A stretch of 64,000 nucleotides of DNA, from positions 44,267,110-44,331,109 of the forward strand of contig CM077647.1 in NCBI GenBank assembly GCA_039707465.1, written 5' to 3'. Origin of the DNA: Rhabdophis nuchalis. Taxonomy: Eukaryota > Chordata > Lepidosauria > Squamata > Natricidae. The position numbers were made by a program, and so were the translations under genes. The notes under the pieces are model-generated. The model was not told where the DNA came from, searched no databases, and saw only the letters and a program-made list of their open reading frames with translations. Shown here piece by piece: positions 47,965-57,723 of the stretch (its first letter is position 1; every line of letters begins with the position of its first letter).

Positions 47965-50930
47965 ACCCCTCATCCATGACCTTGTGTCAGAGGGGGAGCC
48001 GGACCTGGTGGGAATTGCGGAGACCTGGTTGGGCCACGAGGGAGGACTTCCCCTCGTTGAAATGTGCCTGCCAGGTTACCACGTTTTTCATCAGCCCTGG
48101 GCCCTAGGCAGGGGTGGAGGGGTAGCGGTTATTGTTAGGGAAGGTCTAGAGCCGAGAGAGACCATTGTGCCACAGACCACCGGTTGTGAGTCCCTCTGCG
48201 TGAAGTGGGGCCCAGGGAGGCAGTTGGGCTTGCTGGTTGTATACCTGGCTCCCCGCTATGTAACAGCAGCCCTGCCCGAGCTCCTCGAGGTGATCGTGAT
48301 TGTAGTCATGGGGGACTTTAATCTGCCATCGGTGGGCGAATCATCCGAGGCAGCTCGGGAGTTCATGGCTTCCATGATGGCCATGGACCTGACCCAAGTA
48401 ATTCAGGGCCCCACCCACGAGGGTGGACATACGCCGGATCTAATCTTTGTCTCCGGCCAATGGAAGAGTGATCTGGGTATAGGGATATAGTCATCACACC
48501 CCTGTCATGGTCAGACCACTCACTTCTCCGGCTTGACTTTCCAATCGCTACACCCCACCGCGGGGAGGCGGAACCTGAGTCACCTATTTGGTTCCACCCC
48601 AGGCGCCTGATGGACCCTGACAGGTTCCAGACGGCGCTTGGGCCACTTCCTGTATCCCTGACCGATGGAGGATCTCGTGGCCGCATGGAATACTGCGGCC
48701 ATGGGAGTCTTGGATCGGATCGCGCCCTTGCGGCCTCTCTTGCGGCGGCGAACCACCTAGGCTCCTTGGTTTACCGAGGAGCTAAGGGTGATGAAACGCC
48801 ACAAGAGATGCCTAGAGAGGAGATGGAGATCTACTCGGTCTGAATCTGATCGAACACAGGTGAGAGCCCATTTACGGATTTACCTTGTGGCGCTGAGAGT
48901 GGCCAAACGTCATCACTGTGCCACTCTCATCGCATCCGCAGATAACTGCCTTGCCGCCCTGTTTAGGGTGACCCGCTCCCTCCTTCAACAGAGGGTGCGG
49001 GAAACCCCATTACAGGGTAGAGCAGAAGAATTTGGGATTTATATGCAGGATAAAATCGCTCAGATTCAGAGCGAGTTAGTCTCCATCGATGGCCCAGTGG
49101 GATGCCCCGAGGCAGGTCCTGAGACAGTTTTGTGGGAAGAGTTCGACTCTGTTACTTCCGAAGATATGGACAGGTTACGTGGGCGACTGCGAGCCGTGTC
49201 CCTCCTGGCTTGTACTGGCATCCTGGGAGGTTACACGAGGCTGGCTCCAGGAGGTTGTCAACACTTCTCTGAGTGAGGGTTTCTTGCCTGCCTCCCTTAA
49301 AGAGGCTATGGTGAGGCCCCTCCTGAAGAAGCCCTCTCTGGACCCAGCATTATTGGTTAATTACCGTCCGTCTCCAACCTTCACTTTCTGGCGAAGGTTG
49401 TAGAGAGTGTGGTGGCACAACAGTTTCCCCGTCACCTGGAGGAAGTTGATTATCTGGACCCGCGCCAGTCCGGCTTCCGGCCCGGGCACAGCACCGAGAC
49501 GGCATTGGTCGCATTGATAGATGATCTCTGGAGGGCCAGAGATGGGGGTTGTTCCTCCATCCTGGTCCTATTAGACCTCTCAGCGGCTTTCGATACCATC
49601 GACCATGGTATCCTATTGCATCGGCTGGAGCGGTTGGGGGTGAGGGGCACCGTACTGCGGTGGTTCTCCTCCTACCTCTCCGGTCGATCGCAATTTGTGT
49701 TGGCAGGAGAGCAGAGGTCGACCTTGAGACACCTCACATGTGGGGTGCCTCAGGGGTTGGTCCTCTCGCCTCTCCTGTTCAACACATATATGAAGCCGCT
49801 GGGTGAGATCATCCGTGGTTTTGGGGTAGAGTACCATCTCTATGCTGACGATACGCAGCTGTATATATCTACACCAAACCACCCCAACGATGCCGTAGCA
49901 GTGATGTGCCAGTGCCTGGAAGCCGTGCGGGCCTGGATGGGAAGTAACAGACTCAGACTCAACCCGTCCAAGACCGAGTGGCTGTGGTTTCCGGCATCCC
50001 GGTACAACCAGTTGACTCCATCACTGGCCATAGGGGACGAACACCTTACCCCTGTGGATGGGGCACGCAACTTGGGCATCCTCCTGGATACCCGGCTGTC
50101 CATGGAAGATCAAGTGACAGCCGTGGCCCGGAGGGCGTTTTACATGGTTCGCCTGGTACGCCAGTTGCGTCCCCTATTGGATCGGGATGCCCTTTGCACA
50201 GTCACTCATGCCCTCGTGACATCCCGACGGGACTACTGCAATTCTCTCTACATGGGGCTCCCCTTGAGGTGCACCCGAAGACTTCAGCTTGTCCAGAATG
50301 CAGCCGCGCGAGCAATAATGGGAACCTCTAGGTTTACCCACATAACACCGCTCTTGCGCGAGCTGCATTGGCTGCCTGTCGTCTTTCGGGTGCGCTTCAA
50401 TGTGTTAGTTACCATCTTTAAAGCGCTCCATGGCACGGGACCTAGTTATCTGCGGGATCGGATCCTGCCCCATACATCCCTGCGGCCGATTCGCTCCCAC
50501 AGAGAGGGACTTCTACAGGTGCCGTCCACTAGGCTATGCCAGTGGGCGACGCCCAGGGGAAGGGCCTTCTCTGTGGCGGGCCCAGCCCTCTGGAACGACC
50601 TTCCCCCCGAAATTAGAACAACTACGGACCTCCGCTCCTTCCGTCAAAAACTGAAAACACACTTCTTCTGCTTGGCCGGCCTAGGTTAGTCTTCCGTCTT
50701 TTAATAGGGTTTTAGGGGATTTTAGCGTAATTTTAATACAGGGGATTTTAGCGCAGGGATAATTTTGTTTAATTTGTATTTTATCTATTTATCTATTTAT
50801 GTATTGTATATTGGTTTTTTAATTTCCCTGTGCACCGCTCCGAGTCCCTTTGGGGAGAGGAGGCGGTTTATAAATAAAATATTATTATTGTTGTTGTTGT
50901 TGTTGTTGTTGTTATTATTATTATTATTCC
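47965..50930 (+). mobile_element. L2-type LINE, 5'-truncated, first subfamily
   Basis: It begins inside the endonuclease (CCCCTCATCCATGACC), so the leader is missing. The 3' UTR ends with the CCGCTCCGAGTCCC / GGGGAGAGGAGGCGG stem-loop, TTTATAAATAAAAT and a TTG/TTA array to 50930. It is antisense to AGMO and inside its intron. Confidence 0.9.
47984..50689 (+). pseudogene. L2 ORF2, truncated; reverse-transcriptase part open
   Basis: The endonuclease frame (47984-48490) covers AETWLGHEGG and GDFNLPSVG, then loses frame at 48484 (one G fewer in GGGATATAG than in sister copies). Further shifts and a loss of sequence near 48665 and 49195 separate it from the RT. From 49409 to 50689 there is one intact 426-codon frame. 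It has [59 protein letters not shown] and the C-terminal end DLPPEIRTTTDLRSF..AGLG. In isolation this could encode a polymerase-bearing fragment, but no promoter is evident. Confidence 0.9.
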
Positions 50931-51689
50931 TTTTCTCTGAGGATACTAATGTTGGACCCTGAGACAAATGAAATCATTAAAGTGATGGAGTTTTTCTTCA
51001 ATAAAATATTTATATTGTCATGAACAATTTTGAAGGATTTTGCCATCTAACTTATTTGTGACTCAAAATAAGAAAAAGGTAAACATTATGTTAAATTCAG
51101 CTGATTTGCTAAGAATATATTAAGTAGCACAGCAGCCCAAATGTTATTTCCTTTCTAAGCCAGAAACCACTGTTTCATATTCTTCCAATGAGCGCAAAAA
51201 GGTTTTTTTTTATTCTATGCCTGGAACTCTGCTTTATCTACTAAGCAAATGTGTTAATGACAAATTTTCTAAGAACGTCACAAATTTCAACTGCTACCTT
51301 AAAAAATGAGAACAAATCTTAAGGGAAGTTAATCTGGCTCTCAGCTGTTAATGATTTACATTGCCACGTCCCTTGATACAATGAGTTCAACTGAAATATT
51401 CTTTTAACAGTTTCTGCTGGGCTACCTGAGAGTGGAGGCACTGAAAGGCATTGATGGAAACAACTATTTGAATTTTGGAGGAACAAAACATATTTTTAAC
51501 TTTTAAATCATCTTAGTTTTTTCCTACAGCTTATAATTCATTTCAAGTGCGTATTAATGTTTAGTCATACTAACTAGAAGAAGTTAAAGAAACTTCTGAA
51601 CCCAATTTCATAAACATTTGAAGCATTGCAGAAGTTTATGGACTTGGGTACTAGTATATGAAGGCAATATTTGTACATGAAGAGCAACA

Positions 51690-52040
51690 AACAGCCACAC
51701 GGCAAACAAAGTTATAACTCGACAGCTCACAAGAAATCAGATCACATCACATGCAGCCAATCTAACCAACACGAAACCAGACCATAACATCATCAGAAGG
51801 CAACACCAGCACTAATACTGTCATACAATTACTACTTGAAACCAAGGACTATGGCTCAGCAACTACAGCCAGCCAATCACATACCCAGAAATCAGATCAC
51901 GACTCAGAAAGGTATTTAAAGGCCAGTGCTTCCCCAGGCAAGCACAATGCAAAGTGCATTGAAGGTGTCTCTTCAAATGGGAACAAAATGTTTACAAGTG
52001 CATCACCAAGCTTGGAGCTCAAACCGACAACATAACTATC
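51690..52040 (+). mobile_element. Possible Penelope-like element 3' / pLTR remnant
   Basis: GAAGGTGTCTCTTCAAATGG, AACAAAATGTTTACAAGTGC and CACCAAGCTTGGAGCTCAAA are typical of the 3' conserved region of vertebrate Penelope-like elements. It is preceded by CAGCCAATCAC and a TATTTAAAGGCC promoter-like word. It sits directly upstream of a CR1 fragment. No coding part is present. Confidence 0.5.
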
Positions 52041-52044
52041 AAAC

Positions 52045-52800
52045 CGAGCTACTAATATTTAAATATTTAGATAGGCTTAAGATACAGAAGAATCTTGACA
52101 AACTTGAACATTGGACACTATCTAACAAAATGAAATTCAATGGTGAAAAAAAGTAAGGTTCTACATTTAGACAAGAAAAACAAAATGCACAGGTACCGTA
52201 TAGGTGGTACCTTGCTCAATAGTAGTAACTGTGAGAGGGATCTTGGAGTCCTAGTGGACAATGATTTAGATATGAGCCAGCAGTGTGCAGCAGCTGCCAA
52301 AAAAGGCAACACAATTCTAGGCTGCATAAACAGAGGGATAGAATCAAGATCACGTGAAGCCACACTTGGAATAATACATTCAGTTTTGGTCACCACGATG
52401 TAGAAAAGATGTGGAGACTCTAGAAAGAGTGCAGAGAAGAGCAACAAAGATGATTAGGGGACTAGAGACTAAACCATATGAAGAACGGTTGCAGGAACTG
52501 GGTATGTCTAGTTTAATGAAAAGAAGGACTAGGGGAGACATGATAGCGGTGTTCCAATATCTCAGGGGTTGCCACAAAGAAGAGGGAGTCAAGCTATTTA
52601 CCAAGGCACCTGACGGTAGAACAAGAAGCAATGGGTGGAAACTAATCAAGGAGAGAAGCAACTTAGAACTGAGGAGAAATTTCCTGACAGTTAGAACAAT
52701 TAGTCAGTGGAACAGCTTGCCTCCAGAAGTTGTGAATGCCCCAAAACTGGAAGCCTTTAAGAAGATGTTGGATAGCCATTTGTCTGAAATGGTATAGGGC
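52045..52800 (+). pseudogene. CR1 LINE reverse-transcriptase C-terminal pseudogene
   Basis: Frame one gives DRLKIQKNLDKLEHW and MKFNGEKK. After a shift near 52150, VLHLDKKNKMHRYRIGGTLL, ERDLGVLVDNDLDMSQQC and IIHSVLV follow. A deletion and shift near 52400 remove the HLEYC region. The frame resumes with ERVQRRATKMIRGLETKPYE to SHLSEMV and a TAG at 52795. These are the C-terminal CR1 motifs. The palm domain is absent, so the copy is 5'-truncated. Confidence 0.9.
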
Positions 52801-52818
52801 TTCCTGCCTAGGCAGGAA

Positions 52819-53284
52819 GATTCTCTGTATGATGTCTTGCATTCTACAGGAGCCATAGTGGTGCAGTGGTTAGAATGCAGTACTGCAAGCTAATTCTGCA
52901 GACTGCAGGCTGCCAGGATTATGGCAGTTTGATTCTCACTGGTTCAAGGTTGACTCAGCCTTCTATCCTTCTAAGGTCAGTAAAATGATGACCCAGATTG
53001 TTGGGGGCACTATGCTGACTCTGTAAACCATTTAGAGAGGGCTGTAAAGCATATTATAAGTTTAAGTGCTATAGCTATCCTTTAAAATAGAAAAAGATAC
53101 AAATAAATAATATATTAAGTTACTGGCAACAGTACAAAGTGAGCTGTTGTTTCTTCTGAATAATAGAACAGATGTATCCCAAGCAAATAAAATAAATAAA
53201 TATAAATGGATTTTTATACCGCTGACATGATGGGATGTGAACTTTGCCCTGGTCCAATTTCTTAATCGTGTTTTATGTTTTCCT
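52819..53284 (+). repeat. ~470-bp composite repeat with tRNA SINE, inverted partner at 61566
   Basis: It contains a tRNA-derived SINE (GTGGTGCAGTGGTTAGAATG A-box region; GGTTGACTCAGCCTTCTATC; AGATTGTTGGGGGCAC). Non-SINE flanks on both sides, including GAGCTGTTGTTTCTTCTGAA and TTCTTAATCGTGTTTTATGT, recur in the inverted copy at 61566-62040. The two agree at roughly 93% by eye. It interrupts a CR1 context: CR1 coding sequence before it and a CR1 3' end after it. Confidence 0.88.
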
Positions 53285-53439
53285 ATACCACATTAAATAT
53301 GAGCCAGCAGTGTGCAGCAGCTGGAAGTCCTTAAGAAGGTGTTGGGTAGTCATTTGTCTGATGTGGTGTAGGGGGTTGGACTAGAAGACCTCCAATGTCC
53401 CTTCCAACTCTATTGTATATTGTATATTGTATATTGTAA

Positions 53440-53440
<1 letters not shown>
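53285..53440 (+). mobile_element. CR1 fragment with internal deletion and 3' tail
   Basis: ATGAGCCAGCAGTGTGCAGC, normally in the RT region, is joined directly to GGAAGTCCTTAAGAAGG, which lies about 470 bp further along in the copy at 52045. The CR1 3' UTR (GGGTTGGACTAGAAGACC) and a TATTGTA tail follow. Confidence 0.8.

Positions 53441-53496
<56 letters not shown>
53441..53496. repeat. (GATT)n microsatellite
   Basis: About 13 GATT units between the CR1 tail and a minus-strand L2 3' end. It is probably the tail of one or both. Confidence 0.95.
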
Positions 53497-53498
<2 letters not shown>

Positions 53499-53690
53499 TT
53501 CTATACCGCCCTCTCTCCCAACATGGGACTCAGGGACAATAAAATATAAAAAAATACAGACAGTCAAAATAGTTAAAACTAGAATTAAATAGAATTTGAC
53601 CATGCTAAGAACATAATTAAAACCCAACTAAAATGATAAAATAGCTATATCAGCTATGCCAGGCCGGCCACATGAAAGAGGTAAATATAT
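53497..53690 (-). mobile_element. Older L2-like LINE 3' end
   Basis: The plus strand reads TTTCTATACCGCCCTCTCTC and ends AGGCCGGCC, the complement of the terminal coding and 3' UTR pattern of the L2 copies (GGCCGGCCT near the stop). The stem-loop is diverged, which suggests a third subfamily. Confidence 0.65.
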
Positions 53691-53807
53691 TTCAACTATA
53701 ATATTTGTACCAAAGTTGCTGTGAATATTTCTGTATTAATGTTTAACTAGAAAAATGTATGATCATAACCAATTTCATTGTAATTTTAGTACAATGACAA
53801 TAAAGAT

Positions 53808-53850
53808 GATGATGATGATGATGATTATTATTATTATTATTATTATTTAC
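53808..53850. repeat. (GAT)n/(ATT)n microsatellite
   Basis: Short GAT units grade into ATT. It may be the tail of an unrecognised LINE fragment ending TACAATGACAATAAA. Confidence 0.9.
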
Positions 53851-54466
53851 TTTATTCATAAAACATGAAACACAGCCAACTGAACATTTAAAAATGCATA
53901 TTACAAATACTATTGACTGGTGCTAATGGTTGTTACAGTTTGCTGCAGCATCCTATCATTTGCAGATTCAGCAGCATCTTTATCGATATAATTATTCAAG
54001 TTTCAATAAAAAGCATGATTACAGATTTCTAATAGTATTGAAGCAGCAAACATATTTCATATTATACAACAGGCAACTTCTAAACCATAAACCTAATCCT
54101 GCCTCTTATTTCATGTTCAGAACCAGATGAAGCTAAGTAGAGCGCACATTTTGAGAACATAGTAAATAAAATTGATTACGTTTTTGAATATATTTGTCTC
54201 AGTAATATCCAATTGAGAATTTTAGAAGTGTTGTTTTATTGAATTAATATCATTACATATTTTTAATATTTACAAACCATATTGTACAATAATGGTTTGC
54301 CAGATAGATTGCTTTAGTGAAGCTTGCATATAATGGTGCTGGTTAAAGTAGTAAAAACTTTTAATTAATACAATGGTTGCAGCTTAGAGTCTAGTTATGT
54401 CTCACATTTTCTCCCTTTGTTTTATACCACTACAGTTCCAAGTACTGTAACTAAGTTCTATAGTTA

Positions 54467-54722
54467 CCGTATTTATCGGCGTATAACACGCACAGGCGTA
54501 TAACACGCACCTTCATTTTAAAAGGGAAATTTCAGGAAAAAAATTTAAATTTCAAATAAAGAACTTTGAAGCAAAATAAGGGTAGTGTATATGGTGTATA
54601 CGGTATTTGTTAATACTGTAAAAACATGGCTTCTTAACATTATATCGGCGTATAACACGCATACATCATTTGCCCCCTATTTTCAGGGGGGGAAAGTGCG
54701 TGTTATACGCCGATAAATACGG
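54467..54722. mobile_element. TA-flanked MITE, CCGTATTTATCGGCG termini
   Basis: The termini CCGTATTTATCGGCGTATAA and TTATACGCCGATAAATACGG are perfect inverted repeats, with TA on each side (54465-54466, 54723-54724). The word GGCGTATAACACGCA recurs near both ends, twice on the left and once more internally at about 54645. It is 256 bp long and very well preserved, so probably young. It is distantly similar to the CCGTATTTTTC family. Confidence 0.9.
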
Positions 54723-54843
54723 TACCTGGATTACTTACTATACTCAAAAGAACAATTCTGAATATATGCAGAAAAAATTGGCATTTTCAGTGCTTGGTTT
54801 GGTTAAATCCTGCCAAATGCAATACTTTGTTCTGAGAAGGTTG

Positions 54844-55482
54844 TGTTGTGGCCTTCCAGAGTTTGCAGCAGAATCGGACAGCGAGGAGGTTGGGGAGGAA
54901 CATGGACCAGTCCTGGAGTCTGGGGAAGGCTCAGATGAGAGCACTGCATCGGAAGCAGAGAGGGGGCCATCTGGGAGTTATGTGCTGCCTCTGGAGCCTT
55001 CAGAGTCAGACAGCAGTGAGGCAGAGGAACAGGCTCCCCCTGTTCCCAGTGCAACCATGTGCAGAGCTGCCAGAAGGCAAGAACAGTTAAAACAGAAAGG
55101 ACGGCTCAGGAGTAAGGTTTGGAGGTGATTGGTCCCTCCCACAGGACATAAAGGAGGAGCAAATACGCATGAGCCTTTGCAGGAAGCAGTTTGGTTCATG
55201 CTGGTCAGTTTACCTTTTGAAACTCTGTTTGGACTCTTTGCTCTGTGTGGCCTTGGCCAAGGTAATTGTTAATTAATTCGGCAGTGTTTTCAAAGAAGAT
55301 AAACGTGGGTGCTTCTCAGCCTCATTCCAAAAGACTTTGACAGCCTCCTGTAGAATTCTTTTCAACTATTTGGGGCTCATTACGGGCTGTGAATGAATAT
55401 AATTCACAGCCATTGAAATAAAAAGAGGGTTTTTCCACCTAATTGTGTACTTTTTACTGTATCAGGGAGCCTAGGTCAGAAC
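54844..55482 (+). mobile_element. Putative solo LTR (Gypsy-like) with acidic ORF
   Basis: It begins TGTTGTGGCC or nearby. It has a TATA-like ACATAAAGGAGG at about 55145, AATAAA at 55417-55422, and an end near AGGTCAGAACA. An acidic Ser/Glu-rich reading stretch (SDSEEVGEEHG, GEGSDESTASEAE, SDSSEAEEQAPP) runs to a TGA at 55126-55128. Squamate Gypsy-type LTRs often contain such a stretch. No clear 4-5-bp duplication could be fixed, so the ends are provisional. A DNA transposon end is the alternative. Confidence 0.45.
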
Positions 55483-56131
55483 AGGTTTCTTAGAATGAAG
55501 CTGTAAAGTTGTCATTCTTTTAAGGAAATAATGCTGGGCTACTTATCAAGCAATTAACCAGAGAGATTAGCCTCTGATATATCATAGAACTGCAAAGGAT
55601 TTCCAAGTCAAAGGTCAGCTATCTACACTGCCTGCCAATGCAGATACTCTGCTGTAAAAGGATCAGTGATAAATGGTGCATGTCTTCACTTCATATTATT
55701 GAGGTCTACACACCTGTCTCCTGTATAATCCCATGAGTAGCCCACCAAGGCGTTGAATGTTTCTACTCATGAAGGTGCAAAAGAATATTTGGTTAATCAA
55801 ATCATGTTTCTAACTATAATTATACTTTTAAAAGTAATTATGTAGTATTCTTTAAAAAAATCAACATTTACAATATATTTTGAAAACAAAACATTATAAA
55901 TGCTGGTCCACAAAGGCAACCAAAAAGTACAAGTAACATTACAGAGCAGTGCTTGCTCATTCATGAGATCATAACTTAAAAAAAGCTTTTGGGGGCTATT
56001 GAATCCAAATCCCTTCTCAAAATAGGAATCCAACTATCCTGAGATAAGATTACAGGAAGTCCTTGACCTACAACCATGATGAGTTGGAGTCTGTTTAAAG
56101 CAGAATATAACAGAACTGCTTCTTGTTTAAT

Positions 56132-56140
56132 TCACACACA

Positions 56141-56176
<36 letters not shown>
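56132..56176. repeat. (CA)n microsatellite
   Basis: About 20 CA units with one AAA interruption, followed by a GAGA stretch. Confidence 0.97.
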
Positions 56177-56177
<1 letters not shown>

Positions 56178-56845
56178 AGAGGGGGAGGAAGAGAGAGAGA
56201 TTTGCCTTTTCAAATAACTATCTCACTGACTCATATCCAACTGTTGAACAGTTACAATTACAACATCCTTTATTACTAAATAATTCTTATATTCTACTGA
56301 TTTATTACTGGTTTCATTTACACTTCATTATTCTGTTTTTAGCCCATCAACTAGTCTATAAAGATTATATTAAACTGTTCCTATCTCTTAAATTATTAGA
56401 GTGAGAGCCAATTCCCAAAAGGTGAGAATCAAAGAGTTAAACTAGATTACTTCATTATCAAAATTAAATGTGGAAACCAATCTTTTGTTCCAAAAGACAG
56501 CATTGTCTGTCACACTGCATGACCAAAATGAAGAAGTAAAAGAATTTGAAACTTTTCTTCACTATTAAAAAAAATACTGTATTTTATGCAGAGCAGTTGC
56601 TGGAATTCCTTCATGGCTTCATGATACTTGGAAGTTTATTCATGTCAATTTCTAGCAAGCCTACCTAGAGATGCCTTATCGCCCCTTTTTATCATTTGCA
56701 AATTTGGTAAGAATTACATGTGTAGATATTTGGTCATCAAAATCATTAAAAATAAAAGTTTATGAAAACCATTAAGAAAAATTAGGAATTTCTTCTAAAT
56801 TTCCATTTCCCCTCTCTAAATCTAAATCAACCAGATTAAACTTAC

Positions 56846-56976
56846 TCTGGAAGTCTTGAGAAGATACCTGCAGAAAGAGATGCTATATCGTCACTGTGGA
56901 GAAATGAAAAATGTTTTTTCTGAGCCAACTTAGTTATGACCTCCAGCAAAACCAGGGTAATGAACAAGGGAGTTGC
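56846..56976 (-). CDS. AGMO: AGMO coding exon (early transmembrane region)
   Basis: On the minus strand an acceptor (CCCTTTCATTTTAG) precedes GCA at 56976, and a donor GTAAGT starts at 56845. The 131-bp exon encodes ATPLFITLVLLEVITKL, then a polar linker and SDDIASLSAGIFSRLP. It ends two bases into a codon, exactly what the 37587-37738 exon needs. The pattern ATP-F-I-L-LLE then D-SLSAG-SRLP matches AGMO just before its first histidine box, roughly residues 45-88 from memory. The hydrophobic first third is a membrane segment. No stop interrupts the frame. An internal pyrimidine tract followed by CACAG (about 56900-56893) looks like a competing acceptor; its use would remove 83 bp and shift frame. 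The upstream exon with the start codon was not found. Confidence 0.92.
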
Positions 56977-57092
56977 CTAAAATGAAAGGGAACAGACATA
57001 AAAAAAATAAGCATATTATGTACCCTCTGCTTTAGCTTCCCAATAACGATCTAAACTTAAACACTCATATTTTCATATTACTTCCTCTACAG

Positions 57093-57335
57093 CAATGGTG
57101 GGTTCCTACCAGTTTGGCCAAACCGGTAGTGATGTGGCGGCCTAGGTTTCTGGAACTAGTAGTGAACCAGCCCTGCCACGACCCCAAACTGGTTCCCAGG
57201 CTCCTCTTCTGTCATTGGCATGTTTCTGCAGATGCGCAGAACAGTTTTCAGTCAACTGCACATGTGCAGCAACACACAGTGCACAAAACACCCTCTCAGC
57301 AATCCGATAGTAAACCAGTTAGGAACCCACCACTG
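57093..57335. mobile_element. hAT-type MITE, near-perfect TSD
   Basis: It begins CAATGGTGGGTTCCTACC and ends TTAGGAACCCACCACTG. The flanking octamers CTCTACAG (57085-57092) and CTGTACAG (57336-57343) agree at 7 of 8. It is 243 bp long and lies about 117 bp upstream of the AGMO exon acceptor on the gene's strand. Confidence 0.88.
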
Positions 57336-57723
57336 CTGTACAGTATTATCTGTATATCTTAATGAGTGTGTTAGTATAGATAAACTGTATATATAGCCAT
57401 AACATGTGATCACACTAATACACCATATTTTTCAGAGTATAAGACACACCATGGTTTTGAAGAGGCAAATTACAAAAAAAAGTAGGTAGGTAGATAGAGG
57501 GAGAGAGAGGGAGAGAAAGAAATAGAAATACAGTAGGTAGCTAGGGAGAGAGAGAGTAGGTAGGTAGGTAGATAAAGGAATAGAGAGAGAGAGAATAGAG
57601 AGAGAGAAATACAGTAGATAGGTAGAAATAGAGAGAGATAGAGAAATACAGTAGGTAGGTAGGAAGGTAGGGAAAGAGAGAGTGCGTGCGTGTGTAGGTA
57701 GGTAAATAGGTAGAAGGATAGAG

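Larger units (their letters stand above)
37739..56845 (-). other. AGMO: AGMO intron, ~19.1 kb
   Basis: It is bounded by the donor GTAAGT at 56845-56840 and the acceptor AG at 37740-37739 on the minus strand. It contains two long L2 copies, CR1, SINE, hAT, MITE and putative LTR insertions. Unlabelled parts (37739-40265, 45110-45632, 45731-47876, 50931-51659, 53691-54466, 55483-56130, 56180-56845) show no gene or clear repeat. Confidence 0.85.
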
